NCBI GenBank assembly: GCA_031268065.1
Contig: JAIRXX010000180.1
Location: forward strand, 1 to 7,312
Reading direction: 5' to 3'
From: Propionibacteriaceae bacterium
GTDB lineage: Bacteria > Actinomycetota > Actinomycetes > Propionibacteriales > Propionibacteriaceae
Length of the DNA stretch: 7,312 nucleotides
Shown: positions 1 to 4,605 of the stretch, piece after piece
Layout of the letters: every line of letters starts with the position of its first letter
Numbering within the stretch: the first letter of the stretch is position 1
Position numbers and translations under genes: made by a program
Notes under the pieces: generated by a model
What the model saw: only the letters and a program-made list of their open reading frames with translations
Database searches by the model: none
Told to the model about the DNA's origin: nothing

Positions 1-83
1 ATCCTTGAAAGCCGCCCAGCCCAAAAGGGCGCATTTGATCCGCGCCGGAAACTTAGCCACACCAACGAAAGCGATAGCGTCTT
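1..83 (-). pseudogene. Internal fragment of sufU, duplicated
   Basis: This stretch matches 2876-2958 inside the intact sufU gene with two mismatches, at 64 and 76 (A here, G in sufU). It covers roughly residues 115-142 of SufU, including the piece with the third zinc-ligand cysteine (FPARIKCALLGW). It lacks the start and the first two cysteines, so it cannot give a working protein. The match ends sharply at 83. It begins at base 1, so the copy probably continues to the left of the window. The adjoining antitoxin fragment reads into it in another frame and stops at 53-55. It appears to be debris of a duplication; the two differences argue against a plain assembly repeat. Confidence 0.9.
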
Positions 84-286
84 GATCTCATCCCAAGCTC
101 GGCCTGGCTGATGCCAGCCCCGGCACACATCTGGTAGACCAATTCAACCAGCATGATCTGAGCCCCAGCGCATGCATCAGCCTCCTCATATTCTTGCCGC
201 TGCTCAGGCGTGTACGATGCGTCAACCTTGCGCCGAAGGTCTTGCCACAAGACGTAGCCTTCCGGGATGTTTGGATTCTCAGTCAT
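53..286 (-). pseudogene. Truncated XRE antitoxin copy fused to sufU debris
   Basis: From the ATG at 286-284 this frame encodes 77 residues. The first about 64 are a close copy of the XRE antitoxin at 807-1145 (same start MTENPNIPEG, same LWQDLRRKVDASYTPEQRQ segment). DNA homology runs 94-287 against 953-1146 with 14 differences in 194 bases. It breaks just after the first HTH helix (ISQAEL), so the recognition helix and the whole C-terminus are lost. The last residues (about RYRFRWCG) are an out-of-frame reading of a sufU fragment. Two cysteines and other changes (DADAEAQ to DACAGAQ, QMRAG to QMCAG) fit relaxed selection. The frame is open upstream to 382, but homology starts at 286. It is most likely a dead gene; if translated, it would be a DNA-binding-deficient N-terminal domain. 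Confidence 0.85.
84..93. other. Junction between sufU and antitoxin fragments
   Basis: These ten bases (GATCTCATCC) match neither parent sequence at the aligned position. The sufU copy ends at 83 and the antitoxin copy begins at 94. This looks like filler or short deletion debris at an illegitimate recombination joint. I see no terminal inverted repeat or target-site duplication here. Confidence 0.6.
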
Positions 287-287
287 A

Positions 288-296
288 CCCCCCCCC
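288..296. repeat. Nine-C homopolymer upstream of truncated antitoxin
   Basis: A run of nine C on the plus strand reads as nine G on the coding strand. It ends one base before the ATG of the truncated antitoxin at 286-284. It lies where a Shine-Dalgarno would be, but is too close to the start to be a good one. The intact antitoxin gene has no such run at the same place. Long G runs are prone to slippage. Confidence 0.7.
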
Positions 297-311
297 ATCA
301 TGCCTACCACA

Positions 312-370
312 AACTGGATAACCCTATGGCGGTGAACTGGATAATTATCACATCGCCAACTTGATAATTT
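312..370. repeat. Three AACTKGATAA boxes at 23-bp spacing
   Basis: Direct repeats AACTGGATAA start at 312 and 335, and AACTTGATAA at 358, so the period is exactly 23 bp. The second and third boxes extend to AATT. Outside the boxes the 23-bp units do not resemble each other. A perfect 10-bp palindrome, GATAATTATC, lies at 340-349 inside the second unit. This is an AT-rich island in GC-rich DNA, just upstream (minus strand) of the truncated antitoxin. Spacing near two helical turns suggests a protein-binding array such as an operator or iteron-like cluster. It has too few and too short repeats for a CRISPR. Confidence 0.6.
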
Positions 371-382
371 ATGAAGCAGCAA

Positions 383-479
383 TCAGGCTTTTGCCCTCTC
401 CCCTCCCATTCTCAGGATCGCCCCCGTAGGATTTTCAGGGTTCCGCAGCGCCATATGTCGCGCCACCGGACGCCGTGGC
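383..479 (-). other. Gene-free gap where a Phd partner toxin would be expected
   Basis: Behind the Phd stop codon there is no toxin-like reading frame. A 23-codon frame (ATG 454-452, stop at 383) reads MALRNPENPTGAILRMGGER and a few more residues. It lacks a clear ribosome site. Its RNPENPTGAIL core faintly recalls the RDSKDPDGPxL core of DUF397 proteins, which is too little to call a gene. Together with 287-382, this makes about 190 bp without a supported gene, holding the spaced boxes and the C run. Confidence 0.4.
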
Positions 480-740
480 TTAGTTGTTGAGGCCGAGGCG
501 GGTGAAGACTTCCTCGGCCGGGGAGGCTGGCTCGTCTTGGGCTTGGGCTGCGGCGATGGAGTCTTCGAGGTCTTCAACGCGGTCTAGCAGGTCGGAGTAC
601 CGGTCGGCGGAAATGAGGACCGCCGCGGCGCGGCCTCGCCGGGTGAGGATAACGTCTTCGGTTTCGGATTTGTCGATCAACGCGGCCAGGCGCGGCTTGG
701 CCTCGCTGATCGGGACGATTGTGGGAAAGAGCGCACTCAT
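480..740 (-). CDS. Phd/YefM-family antitoxin without a visible toxin
   Basis: This 86-residue protein has the Phd/YefM pattern. An N-terminal segment (VPISEAKPRLAALIDKSE, about 9-26) is followed by the strand-turn-strand DVILTRRGRAAAVLISADRY (29-48), then an acidic helical tail (EDLEDSIAAAQAQ) of the kind that wraps a RelE, YoeB or Doc toxin. Family members bind their own promoter as dimers and neutralise a toxin encoded just downstream. The ATG at 740 has a good ribosome site, AGGTG (complement of 746-750), five bases away. It follows the XRE antitoxin gene by 66 bp on the same strand and may share its transcript. Downstream (to 383) there is no toxin reading frame, only a rearranged region, so the partner was probably lost. 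It could also act on a toxin elsewhere. Confidence 0.8.
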   Translation of the reverse strand: MSALFPTIVPISEAKPRLAALIDKSETEDVILTRRGRAAAVLISADRYSDLLDRVEDLEDSIAAAQAQDEPASPAEEVFTRLGLNN

Positions 741-806
741 TTTGTCACCTGCATATCTCTCTTCTGTGGCCGAGTTTGATGACCCGTGCAGATTCGCGCC
801 AACTAC

Positions 807-1145
807 CTAGACTGGCTGCTTGATCGGCTCGGTAGTAAGCCGGAGACGATTGCCGGTGGCATGGGCGATCCGGTTGATGGTTGCCAGGGTCGGCGTGCGG
901 CCTCCGCGTTCTAAAGCAGAAATGAACGGCTGGCGGATGCCCATGCGGCGGGCAAGCTCGGCCTGGCTGATGCCAGCCCCGGCACGCATCTGGTAGACCA
1001 ATTCTGCAAGCATGATCTGAGCCTCAGCGTCGGCATCAGCCTCCTCGTATTCTTGCCGCTGCTCGGGCGTATACGATGCGTCGACCTTGCGCCGGAGGTC
1101 TTGCCACAAGACGTAGCCTTCCGGGATGTTTGGATTCTCGGTCAT
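807..1145 (-). CDS. XRE-family HTH antitoxin (HigA-like)
   Basis: This is a 112-residue DNA-binding antitoxin, expected to bind and neutralise the toxin encoded just upstream and to repress their shared promoter. Residues 1-45 form a family-specific N-terminus (WQDLRRKVDASYTPEQRQ). A Cro/C1-type helix-turn-helix follows at about 50-100: LAELVYQMRAGAGISQAEL, then RRMGIRQPFISALERGGRTP, then TLATINRIAHATGNRL. The ATG at 1145-1143 overlaps the toxin stop in an ATGA, so translation is probably coupled. It is a clear paralogue of the plus-strand antitoxin at 2011-2310 (shared LAELVYxMR, QPxxSAxERG and ATGxRLRL). A truncated near-copy lies at 53-286. HigA is the nearest named family by gene order; I did not assign a numbered homologue. 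Confidence 0.88.
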   Translation of the reverse strand: MTENPNIPEGYVLWQDLRRKVDASYTPEQRQEYEEADADAEAQIMLAELVYQMRAGAGISQAELARRMGIRQPFISALERGGRTPTLATINRIAHATGNRLRLTTEPIKQPV

Positions 1146-1471
1146 AACCGCTCCTCCTTCGCCTTCCTAGCGCGGGAAACTTCTCGCGCCTCGTTATCCT
1201 TGGTCTTGCGGAATGTGGTCAAGGTGACGACCATACGTCCGAGGTCGAACGTGTAGGTGATTCGCTGCTCGATGGCTGCCCGTGCGATTGCGAAGCGGAG
1301 TTCGAACAGCCCTCTGCCGAGCGACCGGCTGTGCGGCATCCGCAGATCGTTCCCATACTCGGCAAGCATCATGATCATTCGGTCGACTACGCGCCTGTCC
1401 GCCGGAGAAAGCAACTCATACCATCTGGCTATCTCGGCTGAGATAACGACGGTCCACTGCTTCTTTCCCAC
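1142..1471 (-). CDS. RelE/ParE-superfamily toxin, Gp49-like (HigB-like)
   Basis: This is a 109-residue probable mRNA-cleaving toxin of the phage Gp49-like family (RelE/ParE superfamily). The signature LRMPHSRSLGRGLFELRF lies at 43-60. It is followed by RITYTFDLGRMVVTLTTFRK (about 70-89), the last beta strands that usually carry the basic active-site residues, and a basic C-terminal helix. Toxin-before-antitoxin order with an ATGA overlap is typical of HigBA. I chose the GTG at 1471-1469: homology with the plus-strand copy begins at GKKQW, and TATACT (1484-1479) ends seven bases before it, which fits a leaderless transcript. The TTG further upstream at 1489 would lie inside that promoter box. 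Compared with the broken plus-strand paralogue, this frame is intact. Confidence 0.85.
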   Translation of the reverse strand: MGKKQWTVVISAEIARWYELLSPADRRVVDRMIMMLAEYGNDLRMPHSRSLGRGLFELRFAIARAAIEQRITYTFDLGRMVVTLTTFRKTKDNEAREVSRARKAKEERL

Positions 1472-1477
1472 GTCCTC

Positions 1478-1487
1478 CAGTATACAC
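1478..1487 (-). promoter_or_regulatory. -10 element for the minus-strand TA module, leaderless
   Basis: The minus strand reads GTGTATACTG, with a near-consensus TATACT (complement of 1479-1484). The GTG start follows after seven bases, as in actinobacterial leaderless genes. No clear -35 is visible. The ATACT motif recurs 14 bp further upstream (ATACTCAGTTGTGTATACT), which could be part of an antitoxin operator. The same decamer stands before the plus-strand toxin gene. Confidence 0.55.
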
Positions 1488-1536
1488 AACTGAGTATGGC
1501 TTAGGCGCGCTACTTTGCGGCGGTGAGTGCCACGCC

Positions 1537-1581
1537 GAGTTGCTCACTGACTTGTTCACTGTGATGCCGACTTGCTCACTG
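1537..1581. repeat. Three GASTTGYTCACTG direct repeats
   Basis: GAGTTGCTCACTG starts at 1537, GACTTGTTCACTG at 1549 (sharing one base with the first), and GACTTGCTCACTG at 1569. The first and third are part of a 16-mer, GCCGASTTGCTCACTG, with one mismatch and 32 bp apart. They sit in the 176-bp gap between the two divergent TA modules. They could be binding sites or the worn end of a lost mobile element. No open transposase frame is nearby. Confidence 0.55.
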
Positions 1582-1635
1582 GGGGCAGGTTGCGTCCTCG
1601 GATCGGGGTCGCAGATCGGGATGGCGGCAATCAAC

Positions 1636-1645
1636 TTACTAGTAA
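1636..1645. promoter_or_regulatory. Palindrome TTACTAGTAA, candidate antitoxin operator
   Basis: A perfect 10-bp inverted repeat lies 8 bp upstream of the TATACT box for the plus-strand TA module, overlapping the expected -35 zone. XRE antitoxins usually bind short palindromes at this position to repress their own operon. I found no equally good palindrome at the same place before the minus-strand module. Confidence 0.4.
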
Positions 1646-1650
1646 CGTTC

Positions 1651-1660
1651 GTGTATACTG
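1651..1660 (+). promoter_or_regulatory. -10 element for the plus-strand TA module, leaderless
   Basis: GTGTATACTG contains TATACT at 1654-1659, and the ATG at 1666 follows after six bases. There is no room for a separate ribosome site, so the transcript is probably leaderless. The decamer is identical to the one before the minus-strand toxin, in inverted orientation about 163 bp away. Confidence 0.55.
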
Positions 1661-1665
1661 CTGGA

Positions 1666-2014
1666 ATGGCCGAAGGCAGATGGCGAGTGGTGCTGTCACC
1701 AGAAGTGCGGCGCTGGCACGACACACTGACGGGCATGGACGCCGCTATTGCCCATGCCGCTATCAGCAAGGCTGGCGGCGGCAGGCAGCAGCTTGCGTAT
1801 GCCACACAGCAAGCCACTGGGCAGCGGCTTGTTCGAGCTTAGGTTCACCCTCAGTTCCGGCAAAGTCGATCAACGCGTCACTTATACGTTCGAGCCAGAG
1901 CGGCGTGTCATCACTTTGACCGCGTTTCGCAAGACCAGGAACAACGAGGCACGAGAAGTAAAGCGGGCACGAACAGCGATGATGTCACAGCGAACAGAGA
2001 GGAAGGGCCGATGA
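1666..2014 (+). pseudogene. Frameshifted Gp49-like toxin (HigB-like)
   Basis: This is a paralogue of the minus-strand toxin, split over two frames. From the ATG at 1666 the first frame reads MAEGRWRVVLSPEVRRW and on to about AISK, then drifts into non-homologous sequence and stops at 1840-1842 after 58 residues. Homology resumes one frame over as LAAAGSSLRMPHSKPLGSG, with the rest of the toxin (GLFELRF, VTYTFEPERRVITLTAFRK) up to the stop at 2012-2014. Counting from the shared Trp to LRMPHS gives 37 codons in the intact gene and 37 codons plus one base here. The lesion is therefore one extra base, placed by homology at the GG of 1770-1771. The toxin is probably dead. Programmed frameshifting or a sequencing error are alternatives. 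Confidence 0.85.
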
Positions 2015-2310
2015 ACGTTGACTGGGAGACTGCGGAACGCCAGCGTTGGGACTCATGGAACGATGATCAGCGCGCGGAGTATGTCGCCGCGCTCGATGAG
2101 GCATCCGAACGGTTGGACCTGGCGGAACTGGTATATAACATGCGCGTCCAGGCTGGTCTGACGCAAACCGAACTCGGACGACGCTCAGGGACCGGGCAAC
2201 CATACGTGTCCGCCGTGGAGCGAGGGGCGAAAACGCCTACTGTCGAGACGTTGCGCCGAATGGCGGCGGCCACCGGCCAACGCCTCCGCCTCGTGCTCGA
2301 ACCGCGCTAG
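2011..2310 (+). CDS. XRE-family HTH antitoxin (HigA-like), plus strand
   Basis: This 99-residue antitoxin is partner to the broken toxin before it. The N-terminus (WNDDQRAEYVAALDEA) leads into a Cro/C1 helix-turn-helix: LAELVYNMRVQAGLTQTELG (38-56), RRSGTGQPYVSAVERGAKTP (57-76), and TVETLRRMAAATGQRLRL. It is clearly related to the minus-strand antitoxin through most of its length. The ATG at 2011 overlaps the old toxin stop in an ATGA and has a purine-rich ribosome site (GAGAGGAAGGGCC) just upstream. The frame is complete although the toxin is not. It may survive as a self-regulator or may act on the related toxin at 1142-1471; the latter is inference. Confidence 0.87.
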   Translation: MNVDWETAERQRWDSWNDDQRAEYVAALDEASERLDLAELVYNMRVQAGLTQTELGRRSGTGQPYVSAVERGAKTPTVETLRRMAAATGQRLRLVLEPR

Positions 2311-2381
2311 CCGAAGCGCCTGCAAAGCTTATCCGCAGACGATTTCCACCACCAGCTCAATAAGTTCGCGGATATACAGCT

Positions 2382-2396
2382 AGCTGGATTCCAGCT
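2382..2396. terminator. Short hairpin between converging genes
   Basis: AGCTGG ATT CCAGCT forms a perfect 6-bp stem with a 3-base loop in the gap between the plus-strand antitoxin and sufT, which converge here. There is no U tract on either side, so it is not a textbook intrinsic terminator. It could still help stop transcription from either side. Confidence 0.3.
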
Positions 2397-2400
2397 GCCC

Positions 2401-2436
2401 GCGTCAAACGGAACCATGCCACAAGCTGGTTGACGC
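2401..2436 (-). terminator. Inverted repeat directly behind sufT
   Basis: GCGTCAA (2401-2407) and TTGACGC (2430-2436) are perfect 7-bp inverted repeats flanking 22 bases. They begin right after the sufT stop codon at 2437-2439. This may be a transcript-end structure for the suf operon. It has no U run and a long loop, so the call is weak. Confidence 0.3.
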
Positions 2437-2820
2437 TCACAGGTTGTAGCCGATGGCACGCAGCTGCTCGCGGCCATCTTCGGTGATCATGTCTAGGGTC
2501 CAGGGTGGAAGCCAGACCCAATTGATCGTCACTGAGGCCACCAAACCCTCTAGGACCATGCGGATGTCCCACTCCAGGCGGTCGGTGAGCGGACAGGTGG
2601 GAGTGGTCAAAGTCAGATCGACGGTCAGATTCGACTCCTCGTCCAACGCCACCCCGTAGACCAGGCCGAGATCGACGATATTCACCATCAGCTCCGGATC
2701 GACTACCTCCTTGAGCGCCTCAATGATCTCGTCATCGCTGGGACGGGCGCTGGGCGCCGACTCCCGCGCCTGATCGGGCAGGACGTCGTTCACCAGGTCG
2801 GAAGGACGTTGCTCAGCCAT
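2437..2820 (-). CDS. sufT: SufT, DUF59/MIP18-family Fe-S assembly factor
   Basis: This 127-residue protein is of the DUF59 (MIP18/PaaD-like) family, which supports iron-sulfur cluster maturation and carriage. An N-terminal extension of about 28 polar residues is followed by the domain: DDEIIEALKEVVDPELMVNI (29-48, with the family DPE at 41-43), VDLGLVYGV, the TTPTCP loop with the conserved Cys76, and the C-terminal VWLPPWTLDMITEDGREQL. It is the last gene of the suf operon. Its ATG (2820-2818) lies inside the end of sufU, an 8-bp overlap. No strong ribosome site is seen, so it probably depends on coupling. Position and family agree with actinobacterial sufT. Confidence 0.92.
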   Translation of the reverse strand: MAEQRPSDLVNDVLPDQARESAPSARPSDDEIIEALKEVVDPELMVNIVDLGLVYGVALDEESNLTVDLTLTTPTCPLTDRLEWDIRMVLEGLVASVTINWVWLPPWTLDMITEDGREQLRAIGYNL

Positions 2821-3301
2821 GAGGACTCACTTTCTTGGCCACACTCTGACCAGACTCGACAGCTTGCCAGGCGGCATCCTTGAAAGCCGCCCAGCCCAAA
2901 AGGGCGCATTTGATCCGCGCCGGAAACTTAGCCACACCGACGAAAGCGATGGCGTCTTCCAGATCGGCCTCCAGCGCGTCCACCTGCTCAGCGGACAGCT
3001 CTCCGCGCGAATGCATCAACTCGGTGAATTCCTCGAAGAGCGCGAAAGAATCCCGGACTGTTTTGCCGATCACCAGATCGCTCATCACCGAGGTGGAAGC
3101 CTGCGAGATGGAGCACCCCACCGCGTCATAGGAGACGTCCGCGACGACCCCCCCATCCAACCGGACCCGCATTTCCACCTCGTCGCCGCAAGTCGGATTC
3201 ACATGGCTCACCTGGCAGCTAAACGGCTCGCGCAGCCCAGCGTGGTGCTTCTGCCGATAGTGGTCCAAGATGATTTCCTGGTACATTTCCTCAGCATTCA
3301 T
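2813..3301 (-). CDS. sufU: SufU, zinc-dependent sulfur-transfer protein
   Basis: This is a 162-residue SufU/IscU-type protein that accepts persulfide sulfur from SufS and passes it to SufBCD. The ligand set known from Bacillus SufU is visible: Cys38 and Asp40 (NPTCGDEV), Cys63 (AVGCSISQAST) and Cys132 (FPARIKCALLGW). The insert of about 18-20 residues typical of SufU relative to IscU is present before the last cysteine. I chose the ATG at 3301-3299 because it gives the family N-terminus (MYQEIILDHYRQKHH) and forms an ATGA overlap with the sufS stop. A longer open frame upstream lies inside sufS and has no homology. Its 3' part (2876-2958) was copied to the left edge of the window. Confidence 0.95.
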   Translation of the reverse strand: MNAEEMYQEIILDHYRQKHHAGLREPFSCQVSHVNPTCGDEVEMRVRLDGGVVADVSYDAVGCSISQASTSVMSDLVIGKTVRDSFALFEEFTELMHSRGELSAEQVDALEADLEDAIAFVGVAKFPARIKCALLGWAAFKDAAWQAVESGQSVAKKVSPHG

Positions 3302-4575
3302 CGACGCCCCCCGAAAAAGTCCCGCACATAGCACAACCCGGAAACCAGCCGGTCTATTTCCGCGACGGTGCTGTAAAGGTAGATCGACGCCCGGCTCGAC
3401 GTTTGCAGCCCCAGCCGCTCGTGCAACGGGCGCGCGCAATGGTGTCCGCCGCGCACCGCTATCCCCCGGCCATCGAGCAGCTGCATCAAGTCGTGCGGAT
3501 GGATTTCCAGCCCATCCCTGGTCGCCAGGGTGAAAGAGATCGCACCGCCCCGGACCACCTGCCCCGATCCGTCCGGCGCGAACACCCCGCGCGGCCCCAA
3601 AATCCTCAGGCCATCCACCTCGGCCAGGCGCTCCAGCGCATAGCCGGTCAACTCGCGCTCATGCGCCGCCACGTTCTCCACGCCGACGCCATTCAAATAA
3701 TCGATGGCCGCCCCCAAGCCGACCGCCTGGGCAATCGGCGGCGTGCCCGCCTCAAAACGGTGCGGTGGCCGGGCATAGGTCGATCCGGTCATCCGCACGA
3801 TCTCGATCATCTCCCCCCCGCCCAGGAAAGGCGGCAGGCTGTCCAGCAAGTCGTAGCGCCCCCAAAGCACCCCGACGCCGGTCGGGCCGAGCAGCTTGTG
3901 CCCGGTGAAGGCGAGCAGGTCCGCGCCGAGCGCAGCCACATCGGTGGGCAGGTGCGGCACCCCCTGCGAGGCGTCCACCACAAAATTCGCGCCGACGGAA
4001 TGCGCCCAAGCCCCGACCTCGGCGACCGGGTTCACCGTTCCGAGCACATTCGACACCCAAGCCAGGCTGACGATCCGGGTGTGCTCGTTGATCAGGGCTT
4101 CGGCCCGCGCCCGCTCCAGATCGAGGCGGCCATCCTCGGTGACGTCGAACCAGCGCAGCTTTGCCCCGGTCCGCTGGCAGAGCAATTGCCAAGCCACGAT
4201 ATTGGAATGGTGCTCCATCACCGAGACAACGATCTCATCGCCCTCGCCAATACCGGCCCCCAGCGTGTGCGCGGCCAGATTCAACGCCTCGGAGGCATTC
4301 TTGGTGAAGACGACCTCCTGCGGCGACGCGGCCCCAATGAAATCAGCCACCTTTCCCCGCGCGCCCTCAAAAGCCTCGGTGGCCTCGCCGCCCAAAGTGT
4401 GCATCGCCCGGGCCACATTCGCGTTGTGCTCTAGGTAATGCGCGGCCACCGCGTCGATGACCGCCTGCGGCTTCTGCGAGGTATTCGCCGAATCCAGATA
4501 GGCCAGCGGATAGCCGTTTACCTGGCGGCGCAAAATAGGGAAGTCAGCCCGAATCGCCTCGACGTCGTATGCCAC
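3298..4575 (-). CDS. sufS: SufS, group II cysteine desulfurase
   Basis: This is a 425-residue PLP enzyme that converts L-cysteine to L-alanine and leaves a persulfide for SufU. It carries the class V aminotransferase fold with YLDSANTSQKP near the start, EHHSN (121-125), DASQGVPH (201-208), the PLP-binding Lys227 in TGHKLLGPTG, and the catalytic Cys380 in RGGHHCARPL, placed as in group II enzymes. The start is a GTG at 4575-4573, with a purine-rich AGGAAG ribosome site a few bases upstream. It lies 30 bp behind sufC, and its stop overlaps sufU by 4 bp. Pairing with SufU in the same operon supports SufS over IscS or CsdA. Length is normal for the family. Confidence 0.96.
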   Translation of the reverse strand: MAYDVEAIRADFPILRRQVNGYPLAYLDSANTSQKPQAVIDAVAAHYLEHNANVARAMHTLGGEATEAFEGARGKVADFIGAASPQEVVFTKNASEALNLAAHTLGAGIGEGDEIVVSVMEHHSNIVAWQLLCQRTGAKLRWFDVTEDGRLDLERARAEALINEHTRIVSLAWVSNVLGTVNPVAEVGAWAHSVGANFVVDASQGVPHLPTDVAALGADLLAFTGHKLLGPTGVGVLWGRYDLLDSLPPFLGGGEMIEIVRMTGSTYARPPHRFEAGTPPIAQAVGLGAAIDYLNGVGVENVAAHERELTGYALERLAEVDGLRILGPRGVFAPDGSGQVVRGGAISFTLATRDGLEIHPHDLMQLLDGRGIAVRGGHHCARPLHERLGLQTSSRASIYLYSTVAEIDRLVSGLCYVRDFFGGRR

Positions 4576-4605
4576 TGCTCTTCCTCTCTCCCGGCCATCT
4601 GCCAG

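Noticed and set aside
312..380. Evenly spaced repeats as a small CRISPR array
   Set aside because: The repeated part is only about 10 bp, the period is 23 bp, there are just three units, and no cas gene is near.
287..382. N-terminal extension of the truncated antitoxin up to 382
   Set aside because: Homology to the intact antitoxin begins at the ATG of 286-284. The extension runs through the G run and the spaced boxes and looks non-coding.
383..454. A 23-residue peptide (ATG 454-452, stop at 383) as a DUF397-like gene remnant
   Set aside because: Only a handful of residues (RNPENPTGAIL) resemble the family core, and no ribosome site is clear. This is too weak to call.
1472..1489. TTG at 1489 as the start of the minus-strand toxin
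   Set aside because: Those codons overlap the TATACT promoter box, and the extra residues have no counterpart in the plus-strand paralogue.
1..2436. An insertion sequence or integrase carrying the TA cluster
   Set aside because: No transposase or integrase frame, terminal inverted repeats or target duplication were found. The repeats at 1537-1581 alone do not establish one.
2813..3439. A longer SufU of 208 residues
   Set aside because: The extra 46 residues overlap sufS in another frame and show no SufU homology. The ATG at 3301 gives the normal SufU N-terminus and an ATGA overlap.
3403..4434. A 343-codon plus-strand open frame
   Set aside because: It lies entirely antisense to sufS, whose residues and motifs are conserved. 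The antisense product is a His/Arg/Pro/Gln-rich sequence without a family pattern, typical of a GC-rich shadow.
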